The notes beneath the pieces are model-generated. The model saw nothing but the letters and a program-made list of their open reading frames with translations. It was not told the origin of the DNA and did not search any database. The translations under genes and the position numbers were made by a program. Below, piece by piece: positions 26,395 through 36,200 of a stretch of 64,000 bases of DNA. Positions within the stretch are counted from its first letter, which is position 1. Each line of letters starts with the position of its first letter. The stretch is from Chromobacterium haemolyticum DSM 19808 (GTDB lineage Bacteria > Pseudomonadota > Gammaproteobacteria > Burkholderiales > Chromobacteriaceae), in NCBI RefSeq assembly GCF_000711885.1, contig NZ_JONK01000026.1, forward strand, positions 1 to 64,000, read 5' to 3'.

Positions 26395-27237
26395 CTAGGG
26401 TAACGACGCCGGATTTATCACCCTAAGCCCACCGTCCGTCACATAAGGAATCAGGCCCAACTTACGTATCTGAAGTATAGTCAATTTTGCACAAGACACA
26501 TCCGCAGGTGGACAATAGTCAATAGCAATCACCGGCACTCCGTAGCTTTTCACCATCTTGACCTGCGCCAATAACCATTCCCTGCCGTCAGCCGGCACAT
26601 CGACATAACTCTGCTTTGCTTCGCTCCAGCCTTTGAATAAGGACTCGAATGCAACGGCGTAGACTTGCTCATGCACCTTGGGCAGCAGCTCAAAGCCACG
26701 ATTCAAAATCAGCCTGGCTTGCGGGTAGTTGCGATGAATCGACTGTATGATCGCTACCAAACCCTGCTGATAGCGCTGCCTATCTTCATCATTTCTCGAA
26801 ACCAGTTGATAGGAGTCCAGCGTGTCGAGAAAAAAACCTTGATAGCCCGCTCGCCACAAAGGCGCAATGATGCGGCTGACAATGAACTCTGCCCACCCTA
26901 CAGCGCTGCTATCAATGACTTCCGACTGCCATTCCTGATTACGCCCTACAATCCAACTTTTAGGAATATCCCGGAAGTAAGGCCGTGAATGCATCACCTC
27001 CCCCACGCTGACATAAGCCAGCCATCGTGTGCTACCGGCATCGCCTCTGGGATCAAAACCATTATCTGGTTCAATAACAGCCATATCAAAACGAGACAGC
27101 AATGCGGTTTGAGGAGCTTTGCCGTAGTAAAAGGCAATGCTCCATGGCGGCGCATCAGACTCGGCGGCTTGACATAACCCAGCACACATCAAGCCAATAG
27201 CGCCGGACAAGCAACGCAGAAATAAGTTATTTTTCAT
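26395..27237 (-). CDS. stand-alone PelA-hydrolase-like glycoside hydrolase (GH114/GH166-type)
   Basis: A 280-residue secreted protein (signal peptide to about residue 24, ending LCQAA). It is a TIM-barrel-type enzyme similar to the N-terminal domain of PelA encoded in the same operon: both end with an IDYC-x-x-AD segment. It retains the motif GFFLDTLDSYQL (Asp138, Asp141) and AFESLF (Glu198), which in this fold hold the catalytic acids. ATG 27237 is preferred over a TTG at 27267. It lies between pelG and the epimerase, 35 nt from pelG. Cleavage of Pel or another galactosaminoglycan in the periplasm or outside is the likely activity. Confidence 0.82.
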   Translation of the reverse strand: MKNNLFLRCLSGAIGLMCAGLCQAAESDAPPWSIAFYYGKAPQTALLSRFDMAVIEPDNGFDPRGDAGSTRWLAYVSVGEVMHSRPYFRDIPKSWIVGRNQEWQSEVIDSSAVGWAEFIVSRIIAPLWRAGYQGFFLDTLDSYQLVSRNDEDRQRYQQGLVAIIQSIHRNYPQARLILNRGFELLPKVHEQVYAVAFESLFKGWSEAKQSYVDVPADGREWLLAQVKMVKSYGVPVIAIDYCPPADVSCAKLTILQIRKLGLIPYVTDGGLRVINPASLP

Positions 27238-27272
27238 CAGATAGATACAAAAGATATGTCTTATCAAATATA

Positions 27273-28643
27273 CTACTGCTTCATATAAGTCTCGTACTCC
27301 AGTGAATCAAAACAATGATCCAATAGATGCACAGACACCAATACCACCAAAAGCAAGGCAGCCGCAAAACCGTAGCCATAGGCATTGGGGCCAATCAACA
27401 AAGTTAGCCATGTAAATAGCCCGTTCATCAATACGAATGATGCAACCAAAAAAAACACCACTAAGCGTTTGTCTAGATAAAAGAAGATATTCAGGATCCC
27501 GAGAAAAAGCACTTGCAAACTGGCTGATATCACGTCAATTCGCATAAGCGGCACATACAACACAGAAATACCAAGAAATTGCAACAACTTATCGCCAAAT
27601 GAAAAAATCAGCAGCGTCACCAGCGCCTGTATCTTCAATATTTCGTATAAGCCAGTACGCACACTGTTCACCATCATATCTCGACACTCATGAATGCGTT
27701 TAAGCGTGCCGCCATTGCGCACTGAGTTATAAAAATCATCATAATGTTCAACGAAATCAGTTTCGATTCTGAGTAGAAAAACCGCCATACCCGGAATAAC
27801 GCACAAGTAGGAAATGAATACCGGCATATCATATATCACCGACTCGTACAAAGGGCCGATCACCCTTTGGCCGGTTGCCGGCGCATACCAGAACATGATT
27901 TTATCCAGCCAGATGCCGAGATTGAACAAGACGCCGACAAACATCAGGCTAGGATAGGAGAACTGACGGTCAAATACTTGCCAAGAGAGATAATCCGTTG
28001 CTGTGTAATTGCGATGAATTAGGCAGACCATGCCGACAAGCAATACCGCATGACCAGCAACAAAGCCTGCAAGCAAACCTTCCAGGCCAAAAGCGCTTAG
28101 CCGCAAGGCCAGCAAAACGACAATAGCATAGCCAATAAAGAAAATTACCAGAATTGCCTTGTATTGCTTGATACTGGTCAGGAAAATGACACTAATCCAG
28201 AGATTGCTGATAATGACAAAGCCAATCAGCATCAGCAGCCTATACAAAACAGATTCGCCGCGAAATAGCGTGAGCGCCAATGCCAGACCTATTAATCCAG
28301 TCGCTATCGTTGTCAAAAATGTCACGGCATTGAAGTTCGGCAAGACAGCATTGAACTGTCTTTCGAACAAACGATCAGACACAAAGCGGGTAAACGATAA
28401 CTGCAACACACCGGTAACGATCAAACTAAATGCTATCAGATAAGTGACCGACATCTGGAACTGCACAATTTGCACATGTGATCGAGCCATGCTCAGGCTG
28501 AATATCCCGATCAGCAGCATGCCTATCGTTGAGAGGATTAGTGGTCCTGCGCTGATAGCGCCCGCATAAGCATAAGCGGCCAAAGTGCTGCTCAAATTAT
28601 CGTGCCGCAATATTTTCCGCAGCTCAAAACCTATCCCGGCCAT
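27273..28643 (-). CDS. pelG: Pel exopolysaccharide transporter PelG
   Basis: A 456-residue integral membrane protein with about 12 helices, the same length as Pseudomonas PelG. The N-terminus MAGIGFELRKILRHDNLSST is characteristic. It belongs to the MOP/Wzx-like flippase superfamily and is proposed to move the growing Pel polymer over the inner membrane with PelD and PelE. It starts 11 nt after the pelF stop. Confidence 0.94.
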   Translation of the reverse strand: MAGIGFELRKILRHDNLSSTLAAYAYAGAISAGPLILSTIGMLLIGIFSLSMARSHVQIVQFQMSVTYLIAFSLIVTGVLQLSFTRFVSDRLFERQFNAVLPNFNAVTFLTTIATGLIGLALALTLFRGESVLYRLLMLIGFVIISNLWISVIFLTSIKQYKAILVIFFIGYAIVVLLALRLSAFGLEGLLAGFVAGHAVLLVGMVCLIHRNYTATDYLSWQVFDRQFSYPSLMFVGVLFNLGIWLDKIMFWYAPATGQRVIGPLYESVIYDMPVFISYLCVIPGMAVFLLRIETDFVEHYDDFYNSVRNGGTLKRIHECRDMMVNSVRTGLYEILKIQALVTLLIFSFGDKLLQFLGISVLYVPLMRIDVISASLQVLFLGILNIFFYLDKRLVVFFLVASFVLMNGLFTWLTLLIGPNAYGYGFAAALLLVVLVSVHLLDHCFDSLEYETYMKQ

Positions 28644-28654
28644 ACTTGATCTCC

Positions 28655-30196
28655 TTATTCATCAACCGCATCCGGAAGAGCGAGTAATCGATGATAAAGC
28701 TGGCGATAACTTTCCTCCATCAAAGCACTGGTGTAATAGCGCTCCGTTCGAGCAATGCCTGCTTGTTGAGCGCTTTTCCACTCCTGCGGCTGATTCAATA
28801 ATTCCAAGATGGCTTGAGCAAGCTGCTCAGGATTCGCGATCTGCACTACGCGACCGGCCCGGCCAAGCGCGCGATCCTCTTCGGACAGTCCTTCAATCAG
28901 CTGCCGGCAAGATCCGACATCTGTACTGATTACCGGCACACCCGCGGCATAGGCTTCCAAAATAACCAATGGCAAAGCTTCGCTAATCGAACTAAGCGCT
29001 ACCAACCCTATCTTCGGCAACAATTCGTCCACATTGCAAAAACCCATAAATTTCAGATTTTTCTCCATACCAAGACTGCTCACCAAATCGCGACACTCTT
29101 GAGCGTATTCAGGATCTTCGCTTTCAGGTCCAACAATCCACCCTTGCAATTGTGGAAGCTGACGGCTTGCAATAAAAACCGCACGAATAAAGGTCTTGAT
29201 ATCCTTGATGGGTACCACCCTGCCGATGAGTGCCACCACAAAAGGCACGCTTGAGGGTCGCAAATCGCGCAAAGGAGAAAATCGCTCAACCGGTATCCCA
29301 TTCGGAATATTTCGGGTCTTGTACTCCGGAGCGCCATCCGCCAGCTGGCGCAATCTGTTTCCCTCGTACAGCGCCGTAATTTCAGAAGCCGCGTCGTAAC
29401 ACACTCGCCCCAAGGCATGAAAGAATTGAATCCACAAATCCTGAAAATAACCGACTTGAGAGATGTCTTTTTCGAACACGCCGCGATTGTCCCGAATCCA
29501 CTCGCTTTGCAGCAAGTCAATTTTTCGCTCTTTAGTGTAAATCCCATGCTCAGATACCAATAATGGGCGATGCGAGCGATGGTGCAACAATGCTCCCAAA
29601 AAGCCGGCGTATCCGGTCGAGACCGTATGATATATACGCGCAGGTATTAAATTTTCACATATGCGAGCCAGCTGCCATATCGGCTTATGCATAATGCGCA
29701 CAGTCCAGAAATAATCCGTAAATGATGGATCACGGCAGTGTTTTTCATAGCTAGCCGAGATATATTCCCAAGAATGGCGGCCACGCAGAAATTGTTGCTC
29801 GCTCAGCGCTCTGCTCTCAGAGAGCATTGGAATAATCTGGCGCACCATTTTTCCGATGTAGGCCAAATTATGATTATTCCTGAATGCATCATGCATTTTA
29901 GAAAGCTGGGCATTATCCAAGGCTTCCTCCCCCATGCCATGCAACAGCGCTGGCTGAACAAAGTCGTAGAGGTAGTGTTCCTCGAAGTGAACAACATTAT
30001 CTGGCAGCTTGTAATATTGCTGACCATAATCGCTGCGCTGACTGCCAATAAAAACAATGGCGAAGGTAAACTCTGGATAAGCTCGAATGATCTGATTTAC
30101 CCACGCCGATACGCCTCCCCTGACGTAGGGGAATGTGCCTTCGAGCAGCAGGGCGATATCGGCAGACTTGGCTGTTGGTTGCATATTTACACTCAT
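28655..30196 (-). CDS. pelF: Pel glycosyltransferase PelF
   Basis: A 513-residue GT4-family (GT-B fold) cytoplasmic glycosyltransferase. It has the glycine-rich N-terminal loop LLLEGTFPYVRGGVSAWVNQ, the linker VALIGRVVPIKDIKTFIRAV, and the C-terminal nucleotide-sugar site SEALPLVILEAYAAGVPVIS with the E-x7-E pair. PelF polymerises Pel from UDP-activated N-acetyl sugars. Length is near that of P. aeruginosa PelF (507). The ATG overlaps the pelE stop by 4 nt. Confidence 0.95.
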   Translation of the reverse strand: MSVNMQPTAKSADIALLLEGTFPYVRGGVSAWVNQIIRAYPEFTFAIVFIGSQRSDYGQQYYKLPDNVVHFEEHYLYDFVQPALLHGMGEEALDNAQLSKMHDAFRNNHNLAYIGKMVRQIIPMLSESRALSEQQFLRGRHSWEYISASYEKHCRDPSFTDYFWTVRIMHKPIWQLARICENLIPARIYHTVSTGYAGFLGALLHHRSHRPLLVSEHGIYTKERKIDLLQSEWIRDNRGVFEKDISQVGYFQDLWIQFFHALGRVCYDAASEITALYEGNRLRQLADGAPEYKTRNIPNGIPVERFSPLRDLRPSSVPFVVALIGRVVPIKDIKTFIRAVFIASRQLPQLQGWIVGPESEDPEYAQECRDLVSSLGMEKNLKFMGFCNVDELLPKIGLVALSSISEALPLVILEAYAAGVPVISTDVGSCRQLIEGLSEEDRALGRAGRVVQIANPEQLAQAILELLNQPQEWKSAQQAGIARTERYYTSALMEESYRQLYHRLLALPDAVDE

Positions 30197-31200
30197 GTTA
30201 ACCAGTACCGTGACACATGCTGAATGGAGGTCATATTGATTCCTTCACCCAGCATATTTAATAGATTTCTCAACTGAGCATAATCCTGTTTCAAATATGC
30301 AACTTCCGCCTGCCAAGGCAACAAGCGACTTTCCGGGAAATTATTTCGAAGTGCCTGAGCAAAACAAACCTTGCTCTCTTCAATATTACTGTGCAGCAAT
30401 GCGCAACGCCCTAGCAAATACCACATAGCCGCAATTTCTTGGCTATACTGCAAAGCCAAACGGGCGTATCTTTCCACGCATTCCAGCGTGAAGCTACGCA
30501 CTTCGCCCCTTACTAAATTCTGATAAATTAACTCCCAGTACAGCTCAGCCAATCGTGTACAAATATCGGCTCTCAAACCATCTTCGTCGGCCTGATCCAA
30601 CTGCCCCCGGGCAGCAACTATTTTCCGCGTAATGCTTTTCTCTGCGCTATCGACCACGCCGTAAGCAAGCAAGCGCACTTCTTCAACGGGATCCGATAGC
30701 AAATCATGCTGTAGATCGCCGATAATATAAGACGGCATGAATTGCATCGAAACCAACGCGGACAAGCGGTCCTCATCCGAAACATCTGTATTTTTCAGAC
30801 GAGATCTCAGGTGACTGCCGGAGCCATGATTGACACTGGAGGCCAAGTGACTGATGTATTCGGCTGGCTCCACCTGGTCCAGGCTAACAGAGTGCGAAAA
30901 TTGCTTGAATAGTGCAGGCACTAGAAAATAGGCGAAAAAAAACAGCAAGACGCCCACTATGGGCATGAACAAGCAAAGAGAAAATACATGTAAAAATTGT
31001 TGTATCCTGTACCCAGTGAAATCAATGGGCATAGCAAAAACCACGCTGCCAGCAGAAAGCGATGCCGCTAATATCTGCCATAAAACAATCATCAACAGAC
31101 TATTTGGCATATCCGACGAGGTAATGGACAGCACAATAACGTGCCATTGCACAAAAATAGCCAACAGCCCGAATAAAAGAGCAAAGATAAACTTAACCAT
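30193..31200 (-). CDS. pelE: Pel biosynthesis inner-membrane protein PelE
   Basis: A 335-residue protein with two N-terminal membrane helices (about 3-30 and 70-105). A soluble helical part follows with TPR-like pairs (for example LECVERYARLALQYSQEIAA). It forms the inner-membrane Pel synthase complex with PelD, PelF and PelG. ATG 31200 (MVKFIFALLFG) overlaps the end of pelD; longer in-frame starts upstream are rejected because they lie well inside pelD. Length fits PelE (about 329). Confidence 0.9.
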   Translation of the reverse strand: MVKFIFALLFGLLAIFVQWHVIVLSITSSDMPNSLLMIVLWQILAASLSAGSVVFAMPIDFTGYRIQQFLHVFSLCLFMPIVGVLLFFFAYFLVPALFKQFSHSVSLDQVEPAEYISHLASSVNHGSGSHLRSRLKNTDVSDEDRLSALVSMQFMPSYIIGDLQHDLLSDPVEEVRLLAYGVVDSAEKSITRKIVAARGQLDQADEDGLRADICTRLAELYWELIYQNLVRGEVRSFTLECVERYARLALQYSQEIAAMWYLLGRCALLHSNIEESKVCFAQALRNNFPESRLLPWQAEVAYLKQDYAQLRNLLNMLGEGINMTSIQHVSRYWLT

Positions 31201-32641
31201 GATGCTGGCAATGCTGGAGAAGTTTCTGCAGACCATGCCCGGGATCATCACCATCAACCATTTTGCTGCGTATAATCAACGCGTTATCCAGATCAATAGC
31301 AAACTGCTCTTTCAATACATCCCGAAAACGCTCCAAATACCCTTCCACACCCTCTGCAGGCGTTAATGGCATCAACACGATCATTACGTGGCGACCTTCG
31401 ATCTCGGGAGTCCAGATTGAATCAAGCGCGCGCCGTAAACGCATGGCTTGGTTAAACAATAGTTCACCTTCATCGCCGGATGGAAACGCCAGCCCCAGCA
31501 TCGCGCTTTGTATTCCATACAGGCTTTTTAAGCGGCTCAGACGCCCCAACTCCAGCGAAAACGAATAAGGGCAGTCAGGTAATAAGTTGCGCACCACGTC
31601 CACCGTCGCTTTGTGGTTAACGCCAAAAGCATAGTAGTTCAGTAGGGCTAATAATAATTGCAAGTTATCGAAATTAAGCGCAAGAAAAGGCATCCTGGAG
31701 ATGACCAGTACACCAAGCATCTGTTCAGAGGCATCGACGATAGGGGCGCAAGCCAAATATTGATCTTTTGCTTCTTCATCTTCCAAGTCTTTAAGATGCG
31801 ATAACTCCTGATAAACCAGGCAATGACGCAACACTGGCGAATACGAATCCAGCTCAAAATCATGGCCGACATACGCGACAGACTGAGCAACGATCATGCC
31901 ATCTCGCACGGGATAGATCGCCGCGACTTCAATTTGACAAGTCAACGCGACAAACTCAAGCATGCTCTGTGCATTAGGCAGCAGCTGTTGCTCCGCATCA
32001 CTGGCTGGCGCGGCCAGTGCACGAAGGTGCTCAATGGCATCACGGAAGGTGGTAGGCCTGGACAGAAAATCATTCTCCAGCTTGGCATGTGAAATCCGGA
32101 GCAAGTAGTGATTATTGGTAATGGAAACCAGCCTATCCCGCAGATAGGCATTTATGCTTTTTTCGCTAATCGCGCGGCTTGCCCACAAATCGCAAAAGTG
32201 ACCCACCACCACCACTTGCGTGAATCCGCCAACAAAAAGCATGGTCGGGAAAGCGCCTCCCGCATGTTGCCGGTAGAAAAACTCCCACGCCGCAAAAAGG
32301 CATATTCCCGATACCACGCCTAATAAGGCCCCGTAGCGCAGCGCCACGATGGTCGGCAACAACCATATCCACGGAAACGGGTTATCCAACAGCAAGGGAT
32401 CGCCTGGCTGAAGAATATAAAACAGGCCAATAACCAGCAGCATGATCAAGACAACCTCAAACAGCAGCGCAGGCCGCCCAGCATGAGGAATCAGCAGCCG
32501 ACCAAACAAGCGGGAAATACCCTGCGGATCCGATTGCCTGGCATTCCGCTTGCCCACCCAGCCAGCGCTTGACGGTGTCTTGCGATCCGAGAGTTCCGCC
32601 GGCCCCGGCGACCTGTCTTGTGACTTGGCTTCTGTTAGCAC
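31193..32641 (-). CDS. pelD: cyclic-di-GMP receptor PelD
   Basis: A 482-residue protein with about four membrane helices (60-150), a GAF domain (about 215-345) and a degenerate GGDEF domain (355-470). The diguanylate cyclase active site is absent but the inhibitory-site motif RALD (404-407) is kept; in P. aeruginosa PelD the equivalent RxxD binds c-di-GMP and switches on polymerisation. GTG 32641 is chosen as start because AGGAG, overlapping the pelC stop, lies 8 nt upstream. An open frame extends to 32728 inside pelC, but that would be long for the family. Confidence 0.9.
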   Translation of the reverse strand: MLTEAKSQDRSPGPAELSDRKTPSSAGWVGKRNARQSDPQGISRLFGRLLIPHAGRPALLFEVVLIMLLVIGLFYILQPGDPLLLDNPFPWIWLLPTIVALRYGALLGVVSGICLFAAWEFFYRQHAGGAFPTMLFVGGFTQVVVVGHFCDLWASRAISEKSINAYLRDRLVSITNNHYLLRISHAKLENDFLSRPTTFRDAIEHLRALAAPASDAEQQLLPNAQSMLEFVALTCQIEVAAIYPVRDGMIVAQSVAYVGHDFELDSYSPVLRHCLVYQELSHLKDLEDEEAKDQYLACAPIVDASEQMLGVLVISRMPFLALNFDNLQLLLALLNYYAFGVNHKATVDVVRNLLPDCPYSFSLELGRLSRLKSLYGIQSAMLGLAFPSGDEGELLFNQAMRLRRALDSIWTPEIEGRHVMIVLMPLTPAEGVEGYLERFRDVLKEQFAIDLDNALIIRSKMVDGDDPGHGLQKLLQHCQHHG

Positions 32642-32652
32642 GTTCGCCACTC

Positions 32653-33186
32653 CTATTTCTGCGCGAGCGGCGCCAACAGTTGCTGGATCAGCGTCTGCCC
32701 TACCCCAGCCAGGCTGGAGCGGCTCCATCCACTACGACTGCCCGTCGCGCTCCAGACCACCTTGCCGCTGTTCAGGTCAAGCACGTCAAAGGTCACGCCA
32801 GCAACCGGCTCGCCGTCCACACCCACCTTGTAGCGCCACTCTTGCACCGCCCCGCCAAGGGCGTAGCGAGCCCCGCTCTTGCGAGCCCAGTCCAGCGACT
32901 GAGCTCGGGCCTGCCGGCGGTCGGTGTCGGATTCAATATCCGCGGTATCCACCTCCGCCTCATAATTTCTTAAATCAACAAATCCCTGCTGGAGCATAAT
33001 GCTCTGGGCGATGCTGCTCGCTCGGGCGCCGGCATCGGGCGTTTCCGTAAAATTCGCCATGGGCAGCAACACCCACGACTGTCCTTTGGCAAACGTTGGA
33101 ACTTGACTGGTGTTGATCGTGGAACATCCTGCCAACACCAGTACCACCAGGGATAACACCCGCTTCCACATAAATGCAATTTTCAT
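32653..33186 (-). CDS. pelC: Pel outer-membrane lipoprotein PelC
   Basis: A 177-residue lipoprotein: signal sequence to the lipobox VLAGC (Cys21). The mature part contains DARARSIAQ-like and ALGGAVQEWRYKVGVDGEPV segments and an amphipathic C-terminus (RSSLAGVGQTLIQQLLAPLA). PelC forms a dodecameric ring below PelB on the periplasmic face of the outer membrane and guides the cationic polymer. Length matches PelC (172). Confidence 0.88.
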   Translation of the reverse strand: MKIAFMWKRVLSLVVLVLAGCSTINTSQVPTFAKGQSWVLLPMANFTETPDAGARASSIAQSIMLQQGFVDLRNYEAEVDTADIESDTDRRQARAQSLDWARKSGARYALGGAVQEWRYKVGVDGEPVAGVTFDVLDLNSGKVVWSATGSRSGWSRSSLAGVGQTLIQQLLAPLAQK

Positions 33187-33259
33187 AGCCTTGCCCTTCG
33201 TTCACTCGACGATGTTCGAATACACCTGAAGACGGCGACTTAATCTCGCCACGCCACAC

Positions 33260-36200
33260 TTAGTAAAACATCCGGTACGACACGCCCACCTGTGTCGATG
33301 CCGCATTTCTTCCAACCGCCGGCTCATGGGAAAAGTACAGCCTTGCCTGATCATTGCCCGCCACAGGGCCCGACATGCCGATGCTGGCCTCGGGACGCCA
33401 GCCCACCGCGCTCTGATGCACGATGCCGGCATCCATGAAGGGCCGCCAGCTGCGCCAATATGGGTGGGGCTCATCCCTTGGGTTGTGGGCCGTCATGAGT
33501 TGATCCAGCCCCAAACCCATCATCAAGCCGAACTGCGTGGCATTAGTAGGCATGAAATAAGAAGTCTGCGGCGCGCGGCCTGGGGGCAACAATACGGACA
33601 GCGAAGGAATCTGACTGTCGCTAGACGCGTATGCGCTGCGTTCGCCAACCAGACGGATGCTCCAATCTGGATAAGTGCTTCTGATCCGATAACCGACATT
33701 GCCGGACAAAGTCCACCCTGTGCCCAGGAAGCTGCCGTCTTGGGCATGGAAGCGGTCCAACTCATAACTGCCACTCCAGAACCATCTGGCATCCTTGCTC
33801 ATATCCAAGCCCAGCCGCAGCATGTCCTTGGTGCCTGCGGCATTCAGTTCAGCCGAATTGTTGGCGTATTGCCGGATGCCGGCATTGAACGTGATGCCCA
33901 ACGCGCCGTCGCGGTTGAACTCGCCATAAAGACTGGCGGTGCCAAACGAATTCAGCGCTTGTCTTGTGCCGAGCGTTATGGCGAGTCGGCGTTCAGACGT
34001 CACATCGCTGACGGTCAGATTCAACATCCGATCGTGAGAAGGAATCCAGGCTAGCTGGGTCGCGCTACTGAGATGTTGCGCACTGTCCGTGGCTTTGAGC
34101 CCCAGCCCATAGCGAGAAGTGAGTGGAACACTGCCGATCAGGACGTAATCCAGAGAATCCACCGGGCTATGCTTAGCGGCGATGATGTCCGCGCCGAACG
34201 ACGGGGGGTCCCTCAGCAACAGATCCGACATGGTCTGATGTGCGGCATCATTATCCGGAGCGCCCTCATGGGCATCGAAGGCCAACGTTTGCGCCTGCGG
34301 GACGCGCCCGATCCGATCCAGTGCCTCGATGGCACTTCTTATCGGAATGGATCCATCGCCGCCATCCAGAATACGCGATAGCGTGTCCCGGTCATTATCC
34401 GCAATGGCCAGCGTTGCCCTGGCATCCGCCGGCCGCAGCAACCAGCGAGCGTATTGCCGCGTGAGCCAGGCGCGGGCAAGTTCGTTGTATTCCCCGCTTA
34501 CCGCCCACGCCAACATCGTCTCCCTGGCAACTGCTCTCAGGGCAGGCTTTCGCGGTGCAGCGTCGGCTGGCGGCGCGCCTTTTTCGTTTTCCTCCGACCC
34601 CAAGGCCTGTATCAGCGTACTGTCCAGCAGGGTTTCAGCCAATTGAGCGGGCTGCCCGCCATCCCGTTTCAGCAAACTAGCCAGCAGATTCCGAGAATAG
34701 TCTCCTCCAGCAAAGCTCTGCGACAGCCGCACCCGGGCGGCCTGCGTCTCCAGCTGCGCCGCCGGCTTTGGCGGGGTTTTGCCGTCATCACCGGCATATC
34801 CCTGCTGATCGATGTTTGGCTTGTCACCGGAGGCGCCATCGCGGCTTTTCGCTTGCAGTTCGCGCCAGACTTTGCTCCGGAGCGTCCATGCCACCATGGA
34901 ATGGCCCGCAGCGTCCTCAGCCTCAGCCAACGACAGCGTCCACAAAGGATCGTCATCCGCCAGCGTCGACTGCCGACGCAAGAAGCTCAGCGCGCTGGCC
35001 GCATGACCAAGCCGCAATTCGCCGGCACCATACGCTCCCCAGTAGGTGGAGTCCTCCTGGGCCTGCCCCCGCCAGCGATGTAATGCTGCAGTCAATTCAT
35101 CGTTGCGTCCAAAATCTACCAACATCCACAGGTATTGCACTCGGATTTCATCGGTCACGTCCGCTTGCCGCACGGCTCTCCGCAAATCAGCCAGCGCGCC
35201 TTTCCAGTATTGACGCTGGCGATAATACTCGGCCCGCGCCGCCAGCAAGGCGCTTGAATGACTCAGCATGGACGCTTGCTCCAGCGTCAGCTTGTGCAAC
35301 AGGTTTCGAATGCGCGGCCACGCCGCCGCCGCCGTATAGTTTGTCAATGCCAAGAGCAAAGCGGCTTCAGAGCCATTCTTCCGGAACTCCAACTCGGCGA
35401 TGCGTCCGGCATCCAGAGGATAATCTTGATAGGAATAGATCATCCCGTGCAGGTCGGCATCTGTGGCCAGCCCGGTGGCTATCAGTCGCTCATTGCCCAA
35501 ATCGACATCCTGCCTGCGCTGCGTCAGTTGGGCCAATTGAGCGTAGGTGCGCCAAAAAGCGGCCGCATCCGCCTTCTCCTGCTTGATATCCCGCGCCGCA
35601 GTCAGCGCATCTAGCGCTGCGGAAAAATCGCCATGCCGGTATTCTAGATTTGCGATATGCATGGCGTAGCCCGGAGTCGGGCCAAACTCGGACTGCAGCG
35701 TCTGGTAGGTCGCCAGCGCCTTGCCATCCTGCCCAACGCGCTCGGCCACTTCGGCCAGCTTCTCCAGCATAGGTCTGCGCATGGAGCCAGCTGCGTTCTG
35801 CTGCAGATATGTCAAGGCTTCGTCAGGCCTGCCCAAGCGCTCTAGAGTGTCTACCACAGCAACTTTCTGCGACAAATCCGCCGATTTGGCCCTCGCCGCG
35901 TGCATTTGCGCAGCCAAATAAGCCTGGTCGTCATGCAATTGCGGAGCCAGAGTCAATACATTTTGCCAAGCGGCATCATTGTCTGTGCCGCGAGCAACCT
36001 GCAGCCAGGCGCGTAGAGCCAAGTCGGGATGATTGTTCCATTGTGCGACCTGCGCCAGACGCTTTGTCCACACCTCCATGTTGAAATGGCGCCCCAAGGC
36101 TTGCTGAGCGATGCTTTGGGCATCGTTAAGCTGGCCGCTTTCAATAAATGCCTGGTATGCCAGTTCAAGGTCGCTTTCAAGCCCGCCGGTTTGCTGCGCA